Assembly (NCBI GenBank): GCA_029055625.1
Contig: JAIDCY010000022.1
Span: 1-61,242 of the forward strand
DNA from: Ruminococcus sp.
Lineage (GTDB): Bacteria; Bacillota; Clostridia; Oscillospirales; Ruminococcaceae
Length of the DNA stretch: 61,242 nucleotides
Direction: 5' to 3'
Shown: piece after piece, positions 45,938-55,161 of the stretch
Layout: every line of letters starts with the position of its first letter
Numbering within the stretch: position 1 is the first letter of the stretch
Position numbers and translations under genes: made by a program
The notes under the pieces: model-generated
What the model was told of the DNA's origin: nothing
What the model saw: only the letters and a program-made list of their open reading frames with translations
Database searches by the model: none

Positions 45938-46171
45938 CTATTCATTAAGTCTTGTGGCGAGAGTATCGGTTATAAGCGATGATAATATAATATGTCCGCT
46001 GTCCATAAAGATGACAGCCCTTGTTTTTCTGCCGTGTGTAGCGTCAATAACCATACCTTTTTCCCTTGCTTCCTGAATCATGCGTTTTATCGGTGCGGAT
46101 TCCGGACTGACTATTGATATTATTTTTTCCGCAGAAATCATATTTCCGTATCCTATATTTATAAACTTCAT
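45938..46171 (-). CDS. remA: RemA-like regulatory protein
   Basis: The 77-aa protein begins [32 protein letters not shown] and contains [22 protein letters not shown], as in B. subtilis RemA, a ring-forming DNA-binding activator of biofilm matrix genes. Whether that role holds here is unknown. The position between yicC and gmk is the usual one. Confidence 0.93.
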   Translation of the reverse strand: MKFINIGYGNMISAEKIISIVSPESAPIKRMIQEAREKGMVIDATHGRKTRAVIFMDSGHIILSSLITDTLATRLNE

Positions 46172-46179
46172 TCTCTCAC

Positions 46180-47058
46180 CTACTCAATATTCTGAATCTG
46201 TTCACGGATTTTTTCTATTTCCGCTTTCATATCCACAACTATTTTTGTTATATTCAAATCCTGTGCCTTTGAACCTATTGTATTTACTTCCCTGTTCATT
46301 TCCTGTACGACAAAATCAAGTTTTCTTCCCACCGGTTCGTCAGAGCGGAAAATGTCCTTAAGCTGTGAGATGTGACTGCGGAGGCGTACGGTTTCTTCAT
46401 CAACAGCTATTTTTTCCGCAAATATCGCAGATTCTGTAATAATACGCTGTTCGTCTATGTCCTTACCTTCGAGAATCTCGGAAATTTTCTGATAAAGTTT
46501 CCGGCGGTAACTCTCGACGGTCTGCGGTGAAAGTTCTTCAACTTTTGAAACCATTTCAAGTATATAATCCGCTTTTGATATAATATCTTCACGGAGCTTT
46601 TCACCTTCCGTACGTCGCATTTCAACAAATTTCCGCAAAGCTTCCCCTGCAACTTCTGAAACGTCCGACCATATCTGCTCCTGATTATCGGGGGATTTCT
46701 GAACTACAAAAATTTCGGGAAGTTTTATAAGTTTTGAAAGTACGAGGTCATCGGCAAGACCAAGTTCACCCGATACGCTCCGGAGTGCGTTTATATAGCC
46801 CTCTGCGACTGCCCTGTTTATAGAAATTTCAGATTCCCGTGCTTCAATGTTGTTGATTGTTACGGAAACTTCCACTTTTCCCCTTGATACTGCGGTTTTA
46901 AGGAGTGATTTTAATTTTTCGTCGATATATCCGTAAGCCCTCGGGATTCTTGACGAATATTCATAATATCTGTGATTCACCGAACGTATTTCAACAAGTA
47001 TATCACGTCCGCCTATAATCTGCTGTCCTCTGCCGTAACCTGTCATGCTTTTTGTCAA
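46180..47058 (-). CDS. yicC: YicC-family endoribonuclease
   Basis: The 292-aa protein starts [12 protein letters not shown] and ends with [22 protein letters not shown], the two family signatures; [19 protein letters not shown] is also typical. YicC is known as an RNA endonuclease acting on small RNAs and mRNA in E. coli. It is the first gene of a long operon ending at spoVM. Confidence 0.93.
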   Translation of the reverse strand: MTKSMTGYGRGQQIIGGRDILVEIRSVNHRYYEYSSRIPRAYGYIDEKLKSLLKTAVSRGKVEVSVTINNIEARESEISINRAVAEGYINALRSVSGELGLADDLVLSKLIKLPEIFVVQKSPDNQEQIWSDVSEVAGEALRKFVEMRRTEGEKLREDIISKADYILEMVSKVEELSPQTVESYRRKLYQKISEILEGKDIDEQRIITESAIFAEKIAVDEETVRLRSHISQLKDIFRSDEPVGRKLDFVVQEMNREVNTIGSKAQDLNITKIVVDMKAEIEKIREQIQNIE

Positions 47059-47090
47059 CGGAATCGCCTGCCTTTACAATAATATGTATT

Positions 47091-47119
47091 ATTATACCAC
47101 TAATCACCATAAAATGCAA
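47091..47119 (-). promoter_or_regulatory. Promoter of the yicC-to-spoVM operon
   Basis: TTGCAT (47114-47119, minus) and TATAAT (47091-47096), 17-bp spacer, 33 bp before the yicC ATG. Confidence 0.75.
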
Positions 47120-47130
47120 GCATTTTAAGA

Positions 47131-47158
47131 AAAAAATAAGAGAGCACCGAAGTGCTCC
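47131..47158 (-). terminator. Terminator of the GH48 cellulase gene
   Basis: AGAGCAC (47141-47147) and GTGCTCC (47152-47158) form a stem with a short CGAA (plus) loop, TTCG on the transcript. On the minus strand it is followed by TCTTATTTTTTT. Confidence 0.87.
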
Positions 47159-47177
47159 CTTTATTTTTAGTTATGAA

Positions 47178-49760
47178 TCAAACGTTGTTTAAGTCTGCAG
47201 ATGTTATCGGGAGTTGGTCAGCTCCGATGAGTTCAACACACAGACACTGAATAGCCAGAGCGTCAGTAGGTGTGATACCACTTTCGCCGTTGTCTGTAAC
47301 GTCCGCATTAAGTTCACCCTGTGCGGAGAGTTTATATTCTTCACTGTCAGGATTTGCTATTGACTGCATGATAAGTACGGCATCGGCAAGTGTTACCTGA
47401 CCGTCAACGTTAGCGTCGCCCCAGAGAATCTTGTCTTTGCTTGCATCGCTGTTATCGCCTGTTGTAGGCTCTGTCGGGTCTGTTGTCGGCTCTGTCGGGT
47501 CTGTCGGGTCTGTGTCTTCGTCAGCGAGAGGTTTAACCTCAGGATAGAGAAGAGCCATAGAACCGTATGCCATAAGAGCATCACCATGGTGCCAGAATCT
47601 GTGTAATTTGTAGTAGTATTCATCTGTTCCGCCGGTTGAGTCGTAAACTTCCTTAGCAGCCTGGAACATCGGGTCATTAGCATAGCTTTCACGGATAGAA
47701 GCAAATGTTGCACCGCTTTCGAGTTTAGAACCGTCAGGCATTGTTCCCTTATAGTAATCAGGAATATAAACTTCCTGTTCAAATGCTCTCTTGAGGTTGC
47801 CGTTGTGGTCTTCAAATGCGATACCGATTTCGTCACGTCCGAGATTCCACTGATTGCTGAGGAGGTAGTTAGCGAGGTAAAGACCTTTTTCAGCAGGTGT
47901 AGTACCCTTGTCTTCTGTAGCAAATGAAGCATCAACGCCTTCAGCTGCTGCGAAGTACATAAGAGTATTACAGAGTGAAGAAATACAACCAACGTCACCC
48001 ATGCCGTAACCTGTAATTGTACAATGGAGTTTCTGGTTGCCGTCCGGATTGTAAGTACCGGTCCATGTATCAGGAACAACTGTATAGTCAGTGTCAGAAG
48101 TACCCCAGTCAAGATTTGACGGCATAGCGTATGCCATGTATGTACCGTCTTCTGCTGTGTAATCAAACTTCATGTTCTGCTCGAACCAGTCAACCCATCT
48201 TTCGATAAGAGCCTTGAGGGCATCTTCGAGTGAGAGACCGCCGAATGTCATGCCCTTAATAGCATCACTTTCGCCCTTAGTCTTTACATAGTAGTAAAGT
48301 TCTGTAAGTCTCTGCATTGGCCATACCTGGTTACCAGTCCAGTGGTTAGAACCCGGGTCAGCGTAAACAGGGTGCGGAACGTAAACCATGTCATAGAAAG
48401 TCGGGTAGCCGTCCGGATATTTTTCATAACGTCCTCTGTAGGAGTTTGTACAACCACCGGCGAAAGGACCTTCAACAGACTGTAACCACAGATACATTTC
48501 AATCTGTCTCTTGAGAGATTCTTTATAGTCGTCAACAGCACCCTTGGACTTCATGCCAGCTGAAAGACCAGCATCATCGATAAGAGCGTAAGCAGCGAGT
48601 GGGTTCTGATAGAACTGATGTGAGTGTGAAGCACCAATCTGCCAAGCCCAGCTGTAGTCATTGAGAGCTCCGCCCCATGATGTATACCATGCCATGAGGT
48701 AGTGCTGACCGCCCTGGTCACCTAATGTGTTACCGTCGTTACCGCTTGCCATGATGTTCTGACAACCGATAGCATGATAATATTTATCGAACATATCGTT
48801 ACGGCACTGGTCACCCATCTTACCGGCAAGTGCTGTAACTTCGTCATTGCCTGCACCGAACTGGTTAGCAAAGTAAACTGCCTGAATAGCACGGTCTTCG
48901 GCGTCAGGAGCGTTTGTGAATGCGTACTGTGCGGCAACGTTAGGACCGTTGAAGATACCCTTGATACCGTCCTGGTTACCGTATTTGAGTTCTTCTATAC
49001 ATGGATGCGGAACTGTTTCAAAACAAGATTCCTGCTCACCACGCTGGAAAGTATTGATAAATGTGAATTTACCTGTACCTGCACCAGGTGTGCCACCGCC
49101 GAAACCATACCAGTCGTCAACGTCTGCGAGCCAGTGCATGAGGTAGTAACCGTTATCACTGCCGTATGTACCCTTGAAGATGTTGAACATCGGGTTTACA
49201 GCATCAACGCCTGCATTCTGTGTAGGATATTCGTTAGGAGTATCAAGTTCAGGTGCTGTATCAGCCTTAAGTCTCTGCTGCTGCCAGAGTGACTTGTAGT
49301 TTACCTTGTTCATCTGACCTGAAGCCTCAGACCAACCAGGAATAATAGCTTCCATAGTCTTCCATGCCTTCTTGAGGTCGCCAGCAGAGCCTTCGACAGT
49401 GCCGTTATTAACGAGGATATCGTGCATAGCTGCAACCCATGAAATATAAGACATAGCTTCTGAAGTTGTTTCGTGACCGTAGTCAGGAGCTTCGATACAA
49501 AGTGTTTCAACTGAGTGGTAAGGAATACCGAAAGAATCACCGCCGTTATTCTGTTTTGCAAGATAGCCGTTTGACTGACCATTTGTGATAACGTCATCAT
49601 AGAGTGATGCGAACATCTTAGCATATGATTCGTTAGCACCGCCCTCAGTAGCGTACTGATTATCTGTAGCTGCTGAAGACATAGCAGGTATAACTGCTGT
49701 TGCGGACATTACGGCAGAAAGGATACCGGCTGTTAAAGCCTTGGTTTTTTTGCTTATCAT
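47178..49760 (-). CDS. Cellulosomal GH48 cellulase with C-terminal dockerin
   Basis: This secreted processive cellulase releases cellobiose from chain ends. Residues 1-30 are a signal peptide ending SSA. The family 48 catalytic domain (about 33-735) includes EAPDYGHETTSEA (90-102) with the general-acid Glu, plus WDWSY-type and LMHWLADVDDWYGFGGG segments typical of GH48. A DPTEPTT-rich linker follows. The dockerin has a clean first calcium loop GDANVDGQVTLADAV and a second NADVTDNGESGITPTDALAIQ repeat. GH48 is the hallmark enzyme of cellulosome systems. The gene stands alone with its own promoter and a 210-nt leader. The total length of 860 aa fits GH48 plus dockerin. Confidence 0.97.
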   Translation of the reverse strand: MISKKTKALTAGILSAVMSATAVIPAMSSAATDNQYATEGGANESYAKMFASLYDDVITNGQSNGYLAKQNNGGDSFGIPYHSVETLCIEAPDYGHETTSEAMSYISWVAAMHDILVNNGTVEGSAGDLKKAWKTMEAIIPGWSEASGQMNKVNYKSLWQQQRLKADTAPELDTPNEYPTQNAGVDAVNPMFNIFKGTYGSDNGYYLMHWLADVDDWYGFGGGTPGAGTGKFTFINTFQRGEQESCFETVPHPCIEELKYGNQDGIKGIFNGPNVAAQYAFTNAPDAEDRAIQAVYFANQFGAGNDEVTALAGKMGDQCRNDMFDKYYHAIGCQNIMASGNDGNTLGDQGGQHYLMAWYTSWGGALNDYSWAWQIGASHSHQFYQNPLAAYALIDDAGLSAGMKSKGAVDDYKESLKRQIEMYLWLQSVEGPFAGGCTNSYRGRYEKYPDGYPTFYDMVYVPHPVYADPGSNHWTGNQVWPMQRLTELYYYVKTKGESDAIKGMTFGGLSLEDALKALIERWVDWFEQNMKFDYTAEDGTYMAYAMPSNLDWGTSDTDYTVVPDTWTGTYNPDGNQKLHCTITGYGMGDVGCISSLCNTLMYFAAAEGVDASFATEDKGTTPAEKGLYLANYLLSNQWNLGRDEIGIAFEDHNGNLKRAFEQEVYIPDYYKGTMPDGSKLESGATFASIRESYANDPMFQAAKEVYDSTGGTDEYYYKLHRFWHHGDALMAYGSMALLYPEVKPLADEDTDPTDPTEPTTDPTEPTTGDNSDASKDKILWGDANVDGQVTLADAVLIMQSIANPDSEEYKLSAQGELNADVTDNGESGITPTDALAIQCLCVELIGADQLPITSADLNNV

Positions 49761-49971
49761 AGAAAATTTTCCCCTCTCGTAAGATTTGAGTAAGTGATTT
49801 TATGTACGATACCGGAGTATCACATAAGCCTCAGATTCTGAACTTTTAAATACGGCAGTTCGTGCCGTCCGGTGAAGCGTATCACCGATTGAAAAGTGTG
49901 TCAAGAAAAACTGCTTGAAAATTCCTGCTCCGTCGTCTGAGTAGCAAGGGTACAGGAACTTATTTTCTTCA
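49761..49971 (-). ncRNA. Structured 5' leader of the GH48 gene
   Basis: The transcript leader of about 210 nt contains four clear stem-loops: TTCCTG...CAGGAA (49922-49958), CGGTGA-6-TCACCG (49870-49887), ACGGCA-5-TGCCGT (49852-49868), and an extended GATAC-4-GTATC stem (49801-49826). No known riboswitch class was recognised. It may control stability or translation of this highly expressed cellulase, or sense a ligand. Confidence 0.5.
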
Positions 49972-49977
49972 ACTCTA

Positions 49978-50006
49978 ATTATATTCCACATTTTATCTTA
50001 TGTCAA
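49978..50006 (-). promoter_or_regulatory. Promoter of the GH48 gene
   Basis: Consensus TTGACA (50001-50006, minus) and TATAAT (49978-49983) with a 17-bp spacer, about 210 bp before the ATG. Confidence 0.88.
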
Positions 50007-50384
50007 CAGTTTATCCGATTTTAATTCCGTAAGAATAAATTTTTGGCGTAATGTACATAACATTTATATATTTTTTGTGCATTTTGCCAGTTGATAAAAA
50101 GATGCGGATTTTTCAAATACAGATAATTTATTAACAAATTTTATTTTTTAATATAATAACCGGAAATTCATCTTATTTACAAATTTTCTTCACGTATTTC
50201 ACACAGGCATACTATAATATTTATTTGGTTTTCAATTACAGATTTTTCCCACTGTATCGACGTCTCAGAGACTGAATTAATATTCAGTTCATAGTTTAGT
50301 AATATTTCAGACATATTTTTCTGTCATAATAGATTGATATACTTTTTATATATCTGTAAAAATTAATAACGAAAGGAGAAACTC
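50007..50384. other. AT-rich intergenic region between GH48 and the ABC operon
   Basis: No gene was found. An inverted repeat ACTGAAT-TAAT-ATTCAGT lies at 50271-50288 and could be a regulatory site for the ABC operon. No convincing promoter with both boxes was seen, though CATAAT at 50325-50330 could be a -10. Confidence 0.6.
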
Positions 50385-51407
50385 ATGATTACTATTGAAA
50401 ATCTTACAAAATTTTACGGTAACAACAGAGCCGTAAATAATATCAGTTTTACAATAAATGATAATGAGATTCTTGGTTTTCTCGGTCCGAACGGTGCGGG
50501 GAAATCAACCACAATGAACATGATAGCCGGTTATCTGCCGATGTCAGGCGGTACGGTGACTATCAGCGGTACGGATATTTCCAAAGAACCCGTTAAAGCG
50601 AAGGCGAAAATAGGCTATCTCCCACAAGACCCCCCTGTTTATCCGGATATGAGGGTTAAGGAATATATGTCATTCTGTGCCGGTCTGAAACGTATTCCGT
50701 ATGCGAAGAAAAAAGACGAAATTGAACGTGTTATGAAACTTTTAAGAATTACCGACGTAAAGGACAAGCTGATAAAAAACCTTTCCGGTGGTTATAAACG
50801 CCGTGTGGGATTCGCACAGGCTATACTCGGAAATCCTGATTTCATAATCCTTGACGAACCCACTGTGGGTCTTGACCCTAATCAGGTCATAGAAGTAAGA
50901 AACATCATAAAGGACTTAAAGAAATCCCATTCCGTAATATTCAGTTCTCACATACTAAGCGAAGTAAGCGAGGTCTGCGACAGGGTTGTAATCATCAACA
51001 AGGGCAGTATACGGGCTATAGATACCATAGAAAATCTCGAAAAATCGTTTGGTGCTACCTCCGTACTGCATATCAAGGTTAAAGGTTCAAAGACAAAATC
51101 GGCTTCAATCATAGAAATGACAAAAGGCGTAAAAGAACTCACCGACATTACAGAAGAAGATAACGGTATGTACAGCTTTACCGCTCAGATTGACGGAAAT
51201 GCGGAAGAAGTACGGCGTAATCTTATGGCGGAACTTATTAAGAATAAAGTCGATATTGCAGAAATATATTCCGAAAAACCTAATCTCGAAAACGTATTCA
51301 TCGAACTTATTAACCGTCCGGTAAAAAAAGGCGGACTTATGGAACTTATCAGCGAAGCAGAACCTCAGAACGTCTCATATACCGAAGATACAAAGGAGGA
51401 AAATTAA
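50385..51407 (+). CDS. ABC transporter ATP-binding protein, GldA-like
   Basis: The 340-aa protein has Walker A FLGPNGAGKSTTMN, signature LSGGYKRRVGFAQA, and Walker B DFIILDEPTVGLDPNQ, with the switch His in SSHILSE. The long C-terminal extension fits the ABC-2 type export ATPases such as GldA. AAAGGAG precedes the ATG. It is the first of four closely spaced genes (ATPase, permease, GldG-like, DUF4340). Confidence 0.92.
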   Translation: MITIENLTKFYGNNRAVNNISFTINDNEILGFLGPNGAGKSTTMNMIAGYLPMSGGTVTISGTDISKEPVKAKAKIGYLPQDPPVYPDMRVKEYMSFCAGLKRIPYAKKKDEIERVMKLLRITDVKDKLIKNLSGGYKRRVGFAQAILGNPDFIILDEPTVGLDPNQVIEVRNIIKDLKKSHSVIFSSHILSEVSEVCDRVVIINKGSIRAIDTIENLEKSFGATSVLHIKVKGSKTKSASIIEMTKGVKELTDITEEDNGMYSFTAQIDGNAEEVRRNLMAELIKNKVDIAEIYSEKPNLENVFIELINRPVKKGGLMELISEAEPQNVSYTEDTKEEN

Positions 51408-51410
51408 AAA

Positions 51411-52142
51411 ATGTTTCCCATTTACAAAAAAGAATTACAATCATTTTTCTATACGCCGTTTGCGTATACTCTTACGGCGTTATTCATGTTACTTTTCACG
51501 TATATGTTTAATATCCCGATAAGTAACATCGAATCAAGTACTCTGCAGTTTTCGTTTACAGAAATTTTCTACAACGTAATATTCTACTTCATATTCCTTA
51601 TACCTATCATGACCATGCGTACATATGCCGACGAAAGAAAATTCGGTACGGAAGTACTGCTTATGACATCACCTGTCAGCGTACTGAAAATAGTACTCGC
51701 TAAATTCTTAGCTAATATAACCGTATTCATGTTCATGATACTTGGCTCAACTATATTCCCGATTGTGACCGCCATAAACGGTGAGGTAGTAATAAGTCAG
51801 CTGATCTGTGCGTATATAGGTTTCTTCTGCTGGGGTGCTATGTATATTGCCCTCGGAATGCTCGTATCGTCGTTCACGGAAAGTTCGATACTCGCCGGTG
51901 TAATCGGTGAAATAGCAATGTTCATATTCCTTTTTATCGACGACTTTTCACAGACCGCTTTTATATCGCAGTTCCCGAAAGTTCAGTCTGTATTATACGC
52001 TTTCGCCGCACAGCCAAGATTCGCTTACTTCTCACAAGGTTTTATCCGTCTTTCAGATATAATATTCTTCATATCCGCAATAGTTGTACTTATCGCATGG
52101 AATTTCATTTCCATTGAAAAAAGACGCTGGAACAGGGGGTAA
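51411..52142 (+). CDS. ABC-2 type permease, GldF-like
   Basis: The 243-aa protein has six or so membrane helices and starts MFPIYKKELQSFFYTPFAYT, typical of ABC-2 permeases. The segment MRTYADERKFGTEVLLMTSPVS is a hallmark of the GldF/NosY-like group. It begins 3 bp after the ATPase stop. Confidence 0.9.
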   Translation: MFPIYKKELQSFFYTPFAYTLTALFMLLFTYMFNIPISNIESSTLQFSFTEIFYNVIFYFIFLIPIMTMRTYADERKFGTEVLLMTSPVSVLKIVLAKFLANITVFMFMILGSTIFPIVTAINGEVVISQLICAYIGFFCWGAMYIALGMLVSSFTESSILAGVIGEIAMFIFLFIDDFSQTAFISQFPKVQSVLYAFAAQPRFAYFSQGFIRLSDIIFFISAIVVLIAWNFISIEKRRWNRG

Positions 52143-52149
52143 ATAATCC

Positions 52150-53643
52150 ATGCAGAAGAAAAAATTTAATTTTTCCGGAATATTCGCACTGATACTGTCA
52201 ATCCTTATATTACTTATCGCCGTACCGATAAATCTGATATTTTCGTATGCCGATAAGGTTTTTGATATGACACCTAACGGAAAGTACACACTCAACGAAA
52301 AAACTGTTGAATTTCTCGACAGCGTTTCCGATAAGCAGATTGAAATATATTATCTTTACGATTACAGCCTCAGTGCGTTTCAGAGTGCACCGGAATTTCT
52401 GCCGTTGTATCATACACTCGACGAGTTAAGCAAGCGTGACAATATAGAACTTATTTCTTTCAATCCTGACGAAGAGACTGACAAGGCACAGGCTCTTGAC
52501 CCTACCGGTATACTCGGAGTAAGTCAAGCCGACATATTCGTAAAATGCGGAGATGTTATAAAGAAGGTAGGTCATGAAAGAATCTTCCAGACTACTTCAG
52601 ACGGTGTATTCCAGTATGCCGGTGAGGAACTTATAACAAGTGCGATAAAAGTATGTACAAGCGGTTCACTGCCGACGGTTTACTTCCTGAACGGTCACGG
52701 GGAAGAATCGGTAGACGATACTTACGCAACATATGCGGATACGTTAAAAGCTAACAATTACGACGTAAAAGGTCTTAATCTCGAGCAGGTGGGAGCAGTA
52801 CCGGATAATACGGCGATAATATATATAGCCGGTCCGACTAAGGACATTACCGACAATGAGTTGAAAATGTTAAGTGCATACACCGAAAGAGGTGGCAGTA
52901 TCGCAGTTTTCGCATCACCTTGCAACACTCAGGGACGTTTCAAAAATCTTGACCTGCTCCTTGCAAAATTTGAACTGGGTATGGATTACAATTACGTTAC
53001 GGAAACCAACAGCGTAAATCAGTTACAGAATACCGAGGCTAAACAAAGTGATAATTATTTCCGTGTACAGTATACACCGTATACGACGGAGTTCACACAA
53101 GACCTCACAACTGATATAAACACTCTCATTGACCAAGGTACTTATATAGCCGGTATATCAAACACGAGAAGCGTATACGAGTACTCTATGGAGACAAGTT
53201 ATATCGAAAAATCACCGATAGTACAGAACATCATGGACGCTACCACAAGCAAGTATACTACTAAAAGCGTCGCTATGGGCGGAGATGCGGAAACACAGAA
53301 AGAAGCCAATGAAGAATTAAGTTCCCGTGATTTATATTTCGGTTATTACTCCTATAACAAACAGAATGACAGTAAAATGATTCTCCTTGGTACTACCGAT
53401 ATACTCGGTACGAAAAATCTTAACTTCATGATTTCCGGTACACAGTATCTTGCGATTTTCTCGAATACATGGCTTTATGATACCGACGTTGAAATGGGTA
53501 TCGGTAACAAATCCAGCTCATACGATACTATGCACTTCGCAGATGCTACGGAAGCGGAATCGGTATTGAGAATATTTGTCATTATACCGGTAATCGTCGC
53601 AATTATCGGCGTTGCGGTATGGCTTAAAAGGAGATACGCCTGA
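52150..53643 (+). CDS. GldG-like ABC transporter accessory protein
   Basis: The 497-aa protein has an N-terminal membrane helix, a large extracellular domain with FLNGHGEESVDD and a GGSIAVFASPC segment, and a C-terminal helix before RRYA. This layout is the GldG/IFT52-like family. It probably forms the outside part of the exporter. The next gene overlaps its stop by 1 bp. Confidence 0.87.
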   Translation: MQKKKFNFSGIFALILSILILLIAVPINLIFSYADKVFDMTPNGKYTLNEKTVEFLDSVSDKQIEIYYLYDYSLSAFQSAPEFLPLYHTLDELSKRDNIELISFNPDEETDKAQALDPTGILGVSQADIFVKCGDVIKKVGHERIFQTTSDGVFQYAGEELITSAIKVCTSGSLPTVYFLNGHGEESVDDTYATYADTLKANNYDVKGLNLEQVGAVPDNTAIIYIAGPTKDITDNELKMLSAYTERGGSIAVFASPCNTQGRFKNLDLLLAKFELGMDYNYVTETNSVNQLQNTEAKQSDNYFRVQYTPYTTEFTQDLTTDINTLIDQGTYIAGISNTRSVYEYSMETSYIEKSPIVQNIMDATTSKYTTKSVAMGGDAETQKEANEELSSRDLYFGYYSYNKQNDSKMILLGTTDILGTKNLNFMISGTQYLAIFSNTWLYDTDVEMGIGNKSSSYDTMHFADATEAESVLRIFVIIPVIVAIIGVAVWLKRRYA

Positions 53644-55061
53644 TGAAAAAAGTTATAATTGCTATGGTTGCGTTACTCGTCGTCGCCGGTGGTTCTTTCG
53701 GAGCGTTTTTAGCAGTCAAGAACAAAAGCGACAAGGAAACGGAAAAACAGGTCTCCGAACTTGCGGAAAATGATTTATTCAGTTTCGACAGCGAAACGGT
53801 GACGGAAATAAGTTTTGACTGTCCCGACGGTCACTATAAAGTCATACACGAGGATGACAACTGGAAACTCGATACTAATGAATTTGTTGTAGACCAGGAT
53901 TATATTGATACTCTTCTGTATCTCGTGTCAGATTTCACAGCGGAAACGAATTACGGCGTACCCGATGACAATAAAAAATCAATGTATGGTCTCGATAATC
54001 CGGCGGAAACTATCACTATCTCCGACGGTGAGGAAACTTATAAAATATACGTCGGAAACATTACCCCCACTAATGATTACTACTATTTCATGGTAGAGGG
54101 TAAGGATAAAGTATATACCATCAACTCGATACAGGGTAGCGTACTGAAAGCAAGCCGTATGATGTTAAAAGCCAAAGACCTGATACCTTATGACAGTACA
54201 GGTATAAAACAGATTACGGTAAAGAAAGACGGCGTAATAACTTATGACATCACATACGATACAGAAACTTCCACATGGTCACTGCCGGAAGAATATTCTG
54301 AACTGCCTTTTGACCAGACAGCGGTAGGTTCTATGCTTACCACTCTTACACGTCTTGAGTCGGAACAGTTACTGGAAGAGTACCTTGAAGATATGTCAAA
54401 ATACGGTTTCGACAAGCCGACCGCTGAAGTTACTATAAAAGGCACGGACGGAACGCAGAAAGATTTCATTATAGGCGGACAAGGTGATAACAATCAGACT
54501 TATATTTACGTTCTTATGAAAGATTCAAATCAGGTGGCGAGATTCTACACTTCCGACCTCAATTTTATAAACTACAAACCGCTTAACTTCCTTCCGGATT
54601 CCGTAACGAGTGCGGGAATATATAACATAAATGGTTTTGATTTCATTTTCGGAGATGTTCAGGATTCCTTCACCCTAAACATGACGGACAGAATACTTGA
54701 AATGAACGGTACAGCTGTTGATATGGAAAATTCGGAAATATATACCGGTTTCCAGAATTTCTATAATTCCTTCTCAACTATTATATTTACCGATACTGAT
54801 ATTGAAGCTACCCCCGACAATTCAGACCCCGTACTTACCGCAATATACCATTTCGACGACAGCGACGACATAAAAATTGATTTTGTAAGTGCCGGTGACG
54901 ATAAATGCTACATCTTCAAAGATGACGTATACACCGGCGGTATTGTGGATATGAGCAGGCTCACCGGTAAAAATTCCACACAATCTTTTTACAACTCTTT
55001 CTGTGAACGTGCGGGAATATTACGAACCGTCAGAAGTAATCCGCTTGCGGAAGAATATTAA
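53643..55061 (+). CDS. DUF4340 domain protein
   Basis: The 472-aa protein has one N-terminal membrane helix and a long extracellular part with repeated beta-type stretches: YGLDNPAETITISDGEETYKIYVG and KYGFDKPTAEVTIKGTDGTQKDFIIGG. These are the repeats of DUF4340, a family found next to GldG-like genes. It has no known enzyme motifs. Its role is probably to support the Gld-type exporter. Confidence 0.85.
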   Translation: MKKVIIAMVALLVVAGGSFGAFLAVKNKSDKETEKQVSELAENDLFSFDSETVTEISFDCPDGHYKVIHEDDNWKLDTNEFVVDQDYIDTLLYLVSDFTAETNYGVPDDNKKSMYGLDNPAETITISDGEETYKIYVGNITPTNDYYYFMVEGKDKVYTINSIQGSVLKASRMMLKAKDLIPYDSTGIKQITVKKDGVITYDITYDTETSTWSLPEEYSELPFDQTAVGSMLTTLTRLESEQLLEEYLEDMSKYGFDKPTAEVTIKGTDGTQKDFIIGGQGDNNQTYIYVLMKDSNQVARFYTSDLNFINYKPLNFLPDSVTSAGIYNINGFDFIFGDVQDSFTLNMTDRILEMNGTAVDMENSEIYTGFQNFYNSFSTIIFTDTDIEATPDNSDPVLTAIYHFDDSDDIKIDFVSAGDDKCYIFKDDVYTGGIVDMSRLTGKNSTQSFYNSFCERAGILRTVRSNPLAEEY

Positions 55062-55071
55062 TACATAAACA

Positions 55072-55102
55072 ATACTCCCCTGCTCTTCCGGCGGGGGAAT
55101 AT
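55072..55102 (+). terminator. Possible terminator after the ABC operon
   Basis: ATACTCCCC and GGGGAATAT pair with one mismatch around a short GC-rich middle. The T-run afterwards is poor. Confidence 0.45.
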
Positions 55103-55161
55103 CTTATGTTATACTTGATTTTTACGGAAAAATATGTTATAATATACTGGAGGTTTTTTAT

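Noticed and set aside
48774-49292. Long plus-strand frame inside the GH48 gene
   Set aside because: It is antisense to conserved GH48 sequence and lacks a ribosome site or family features.
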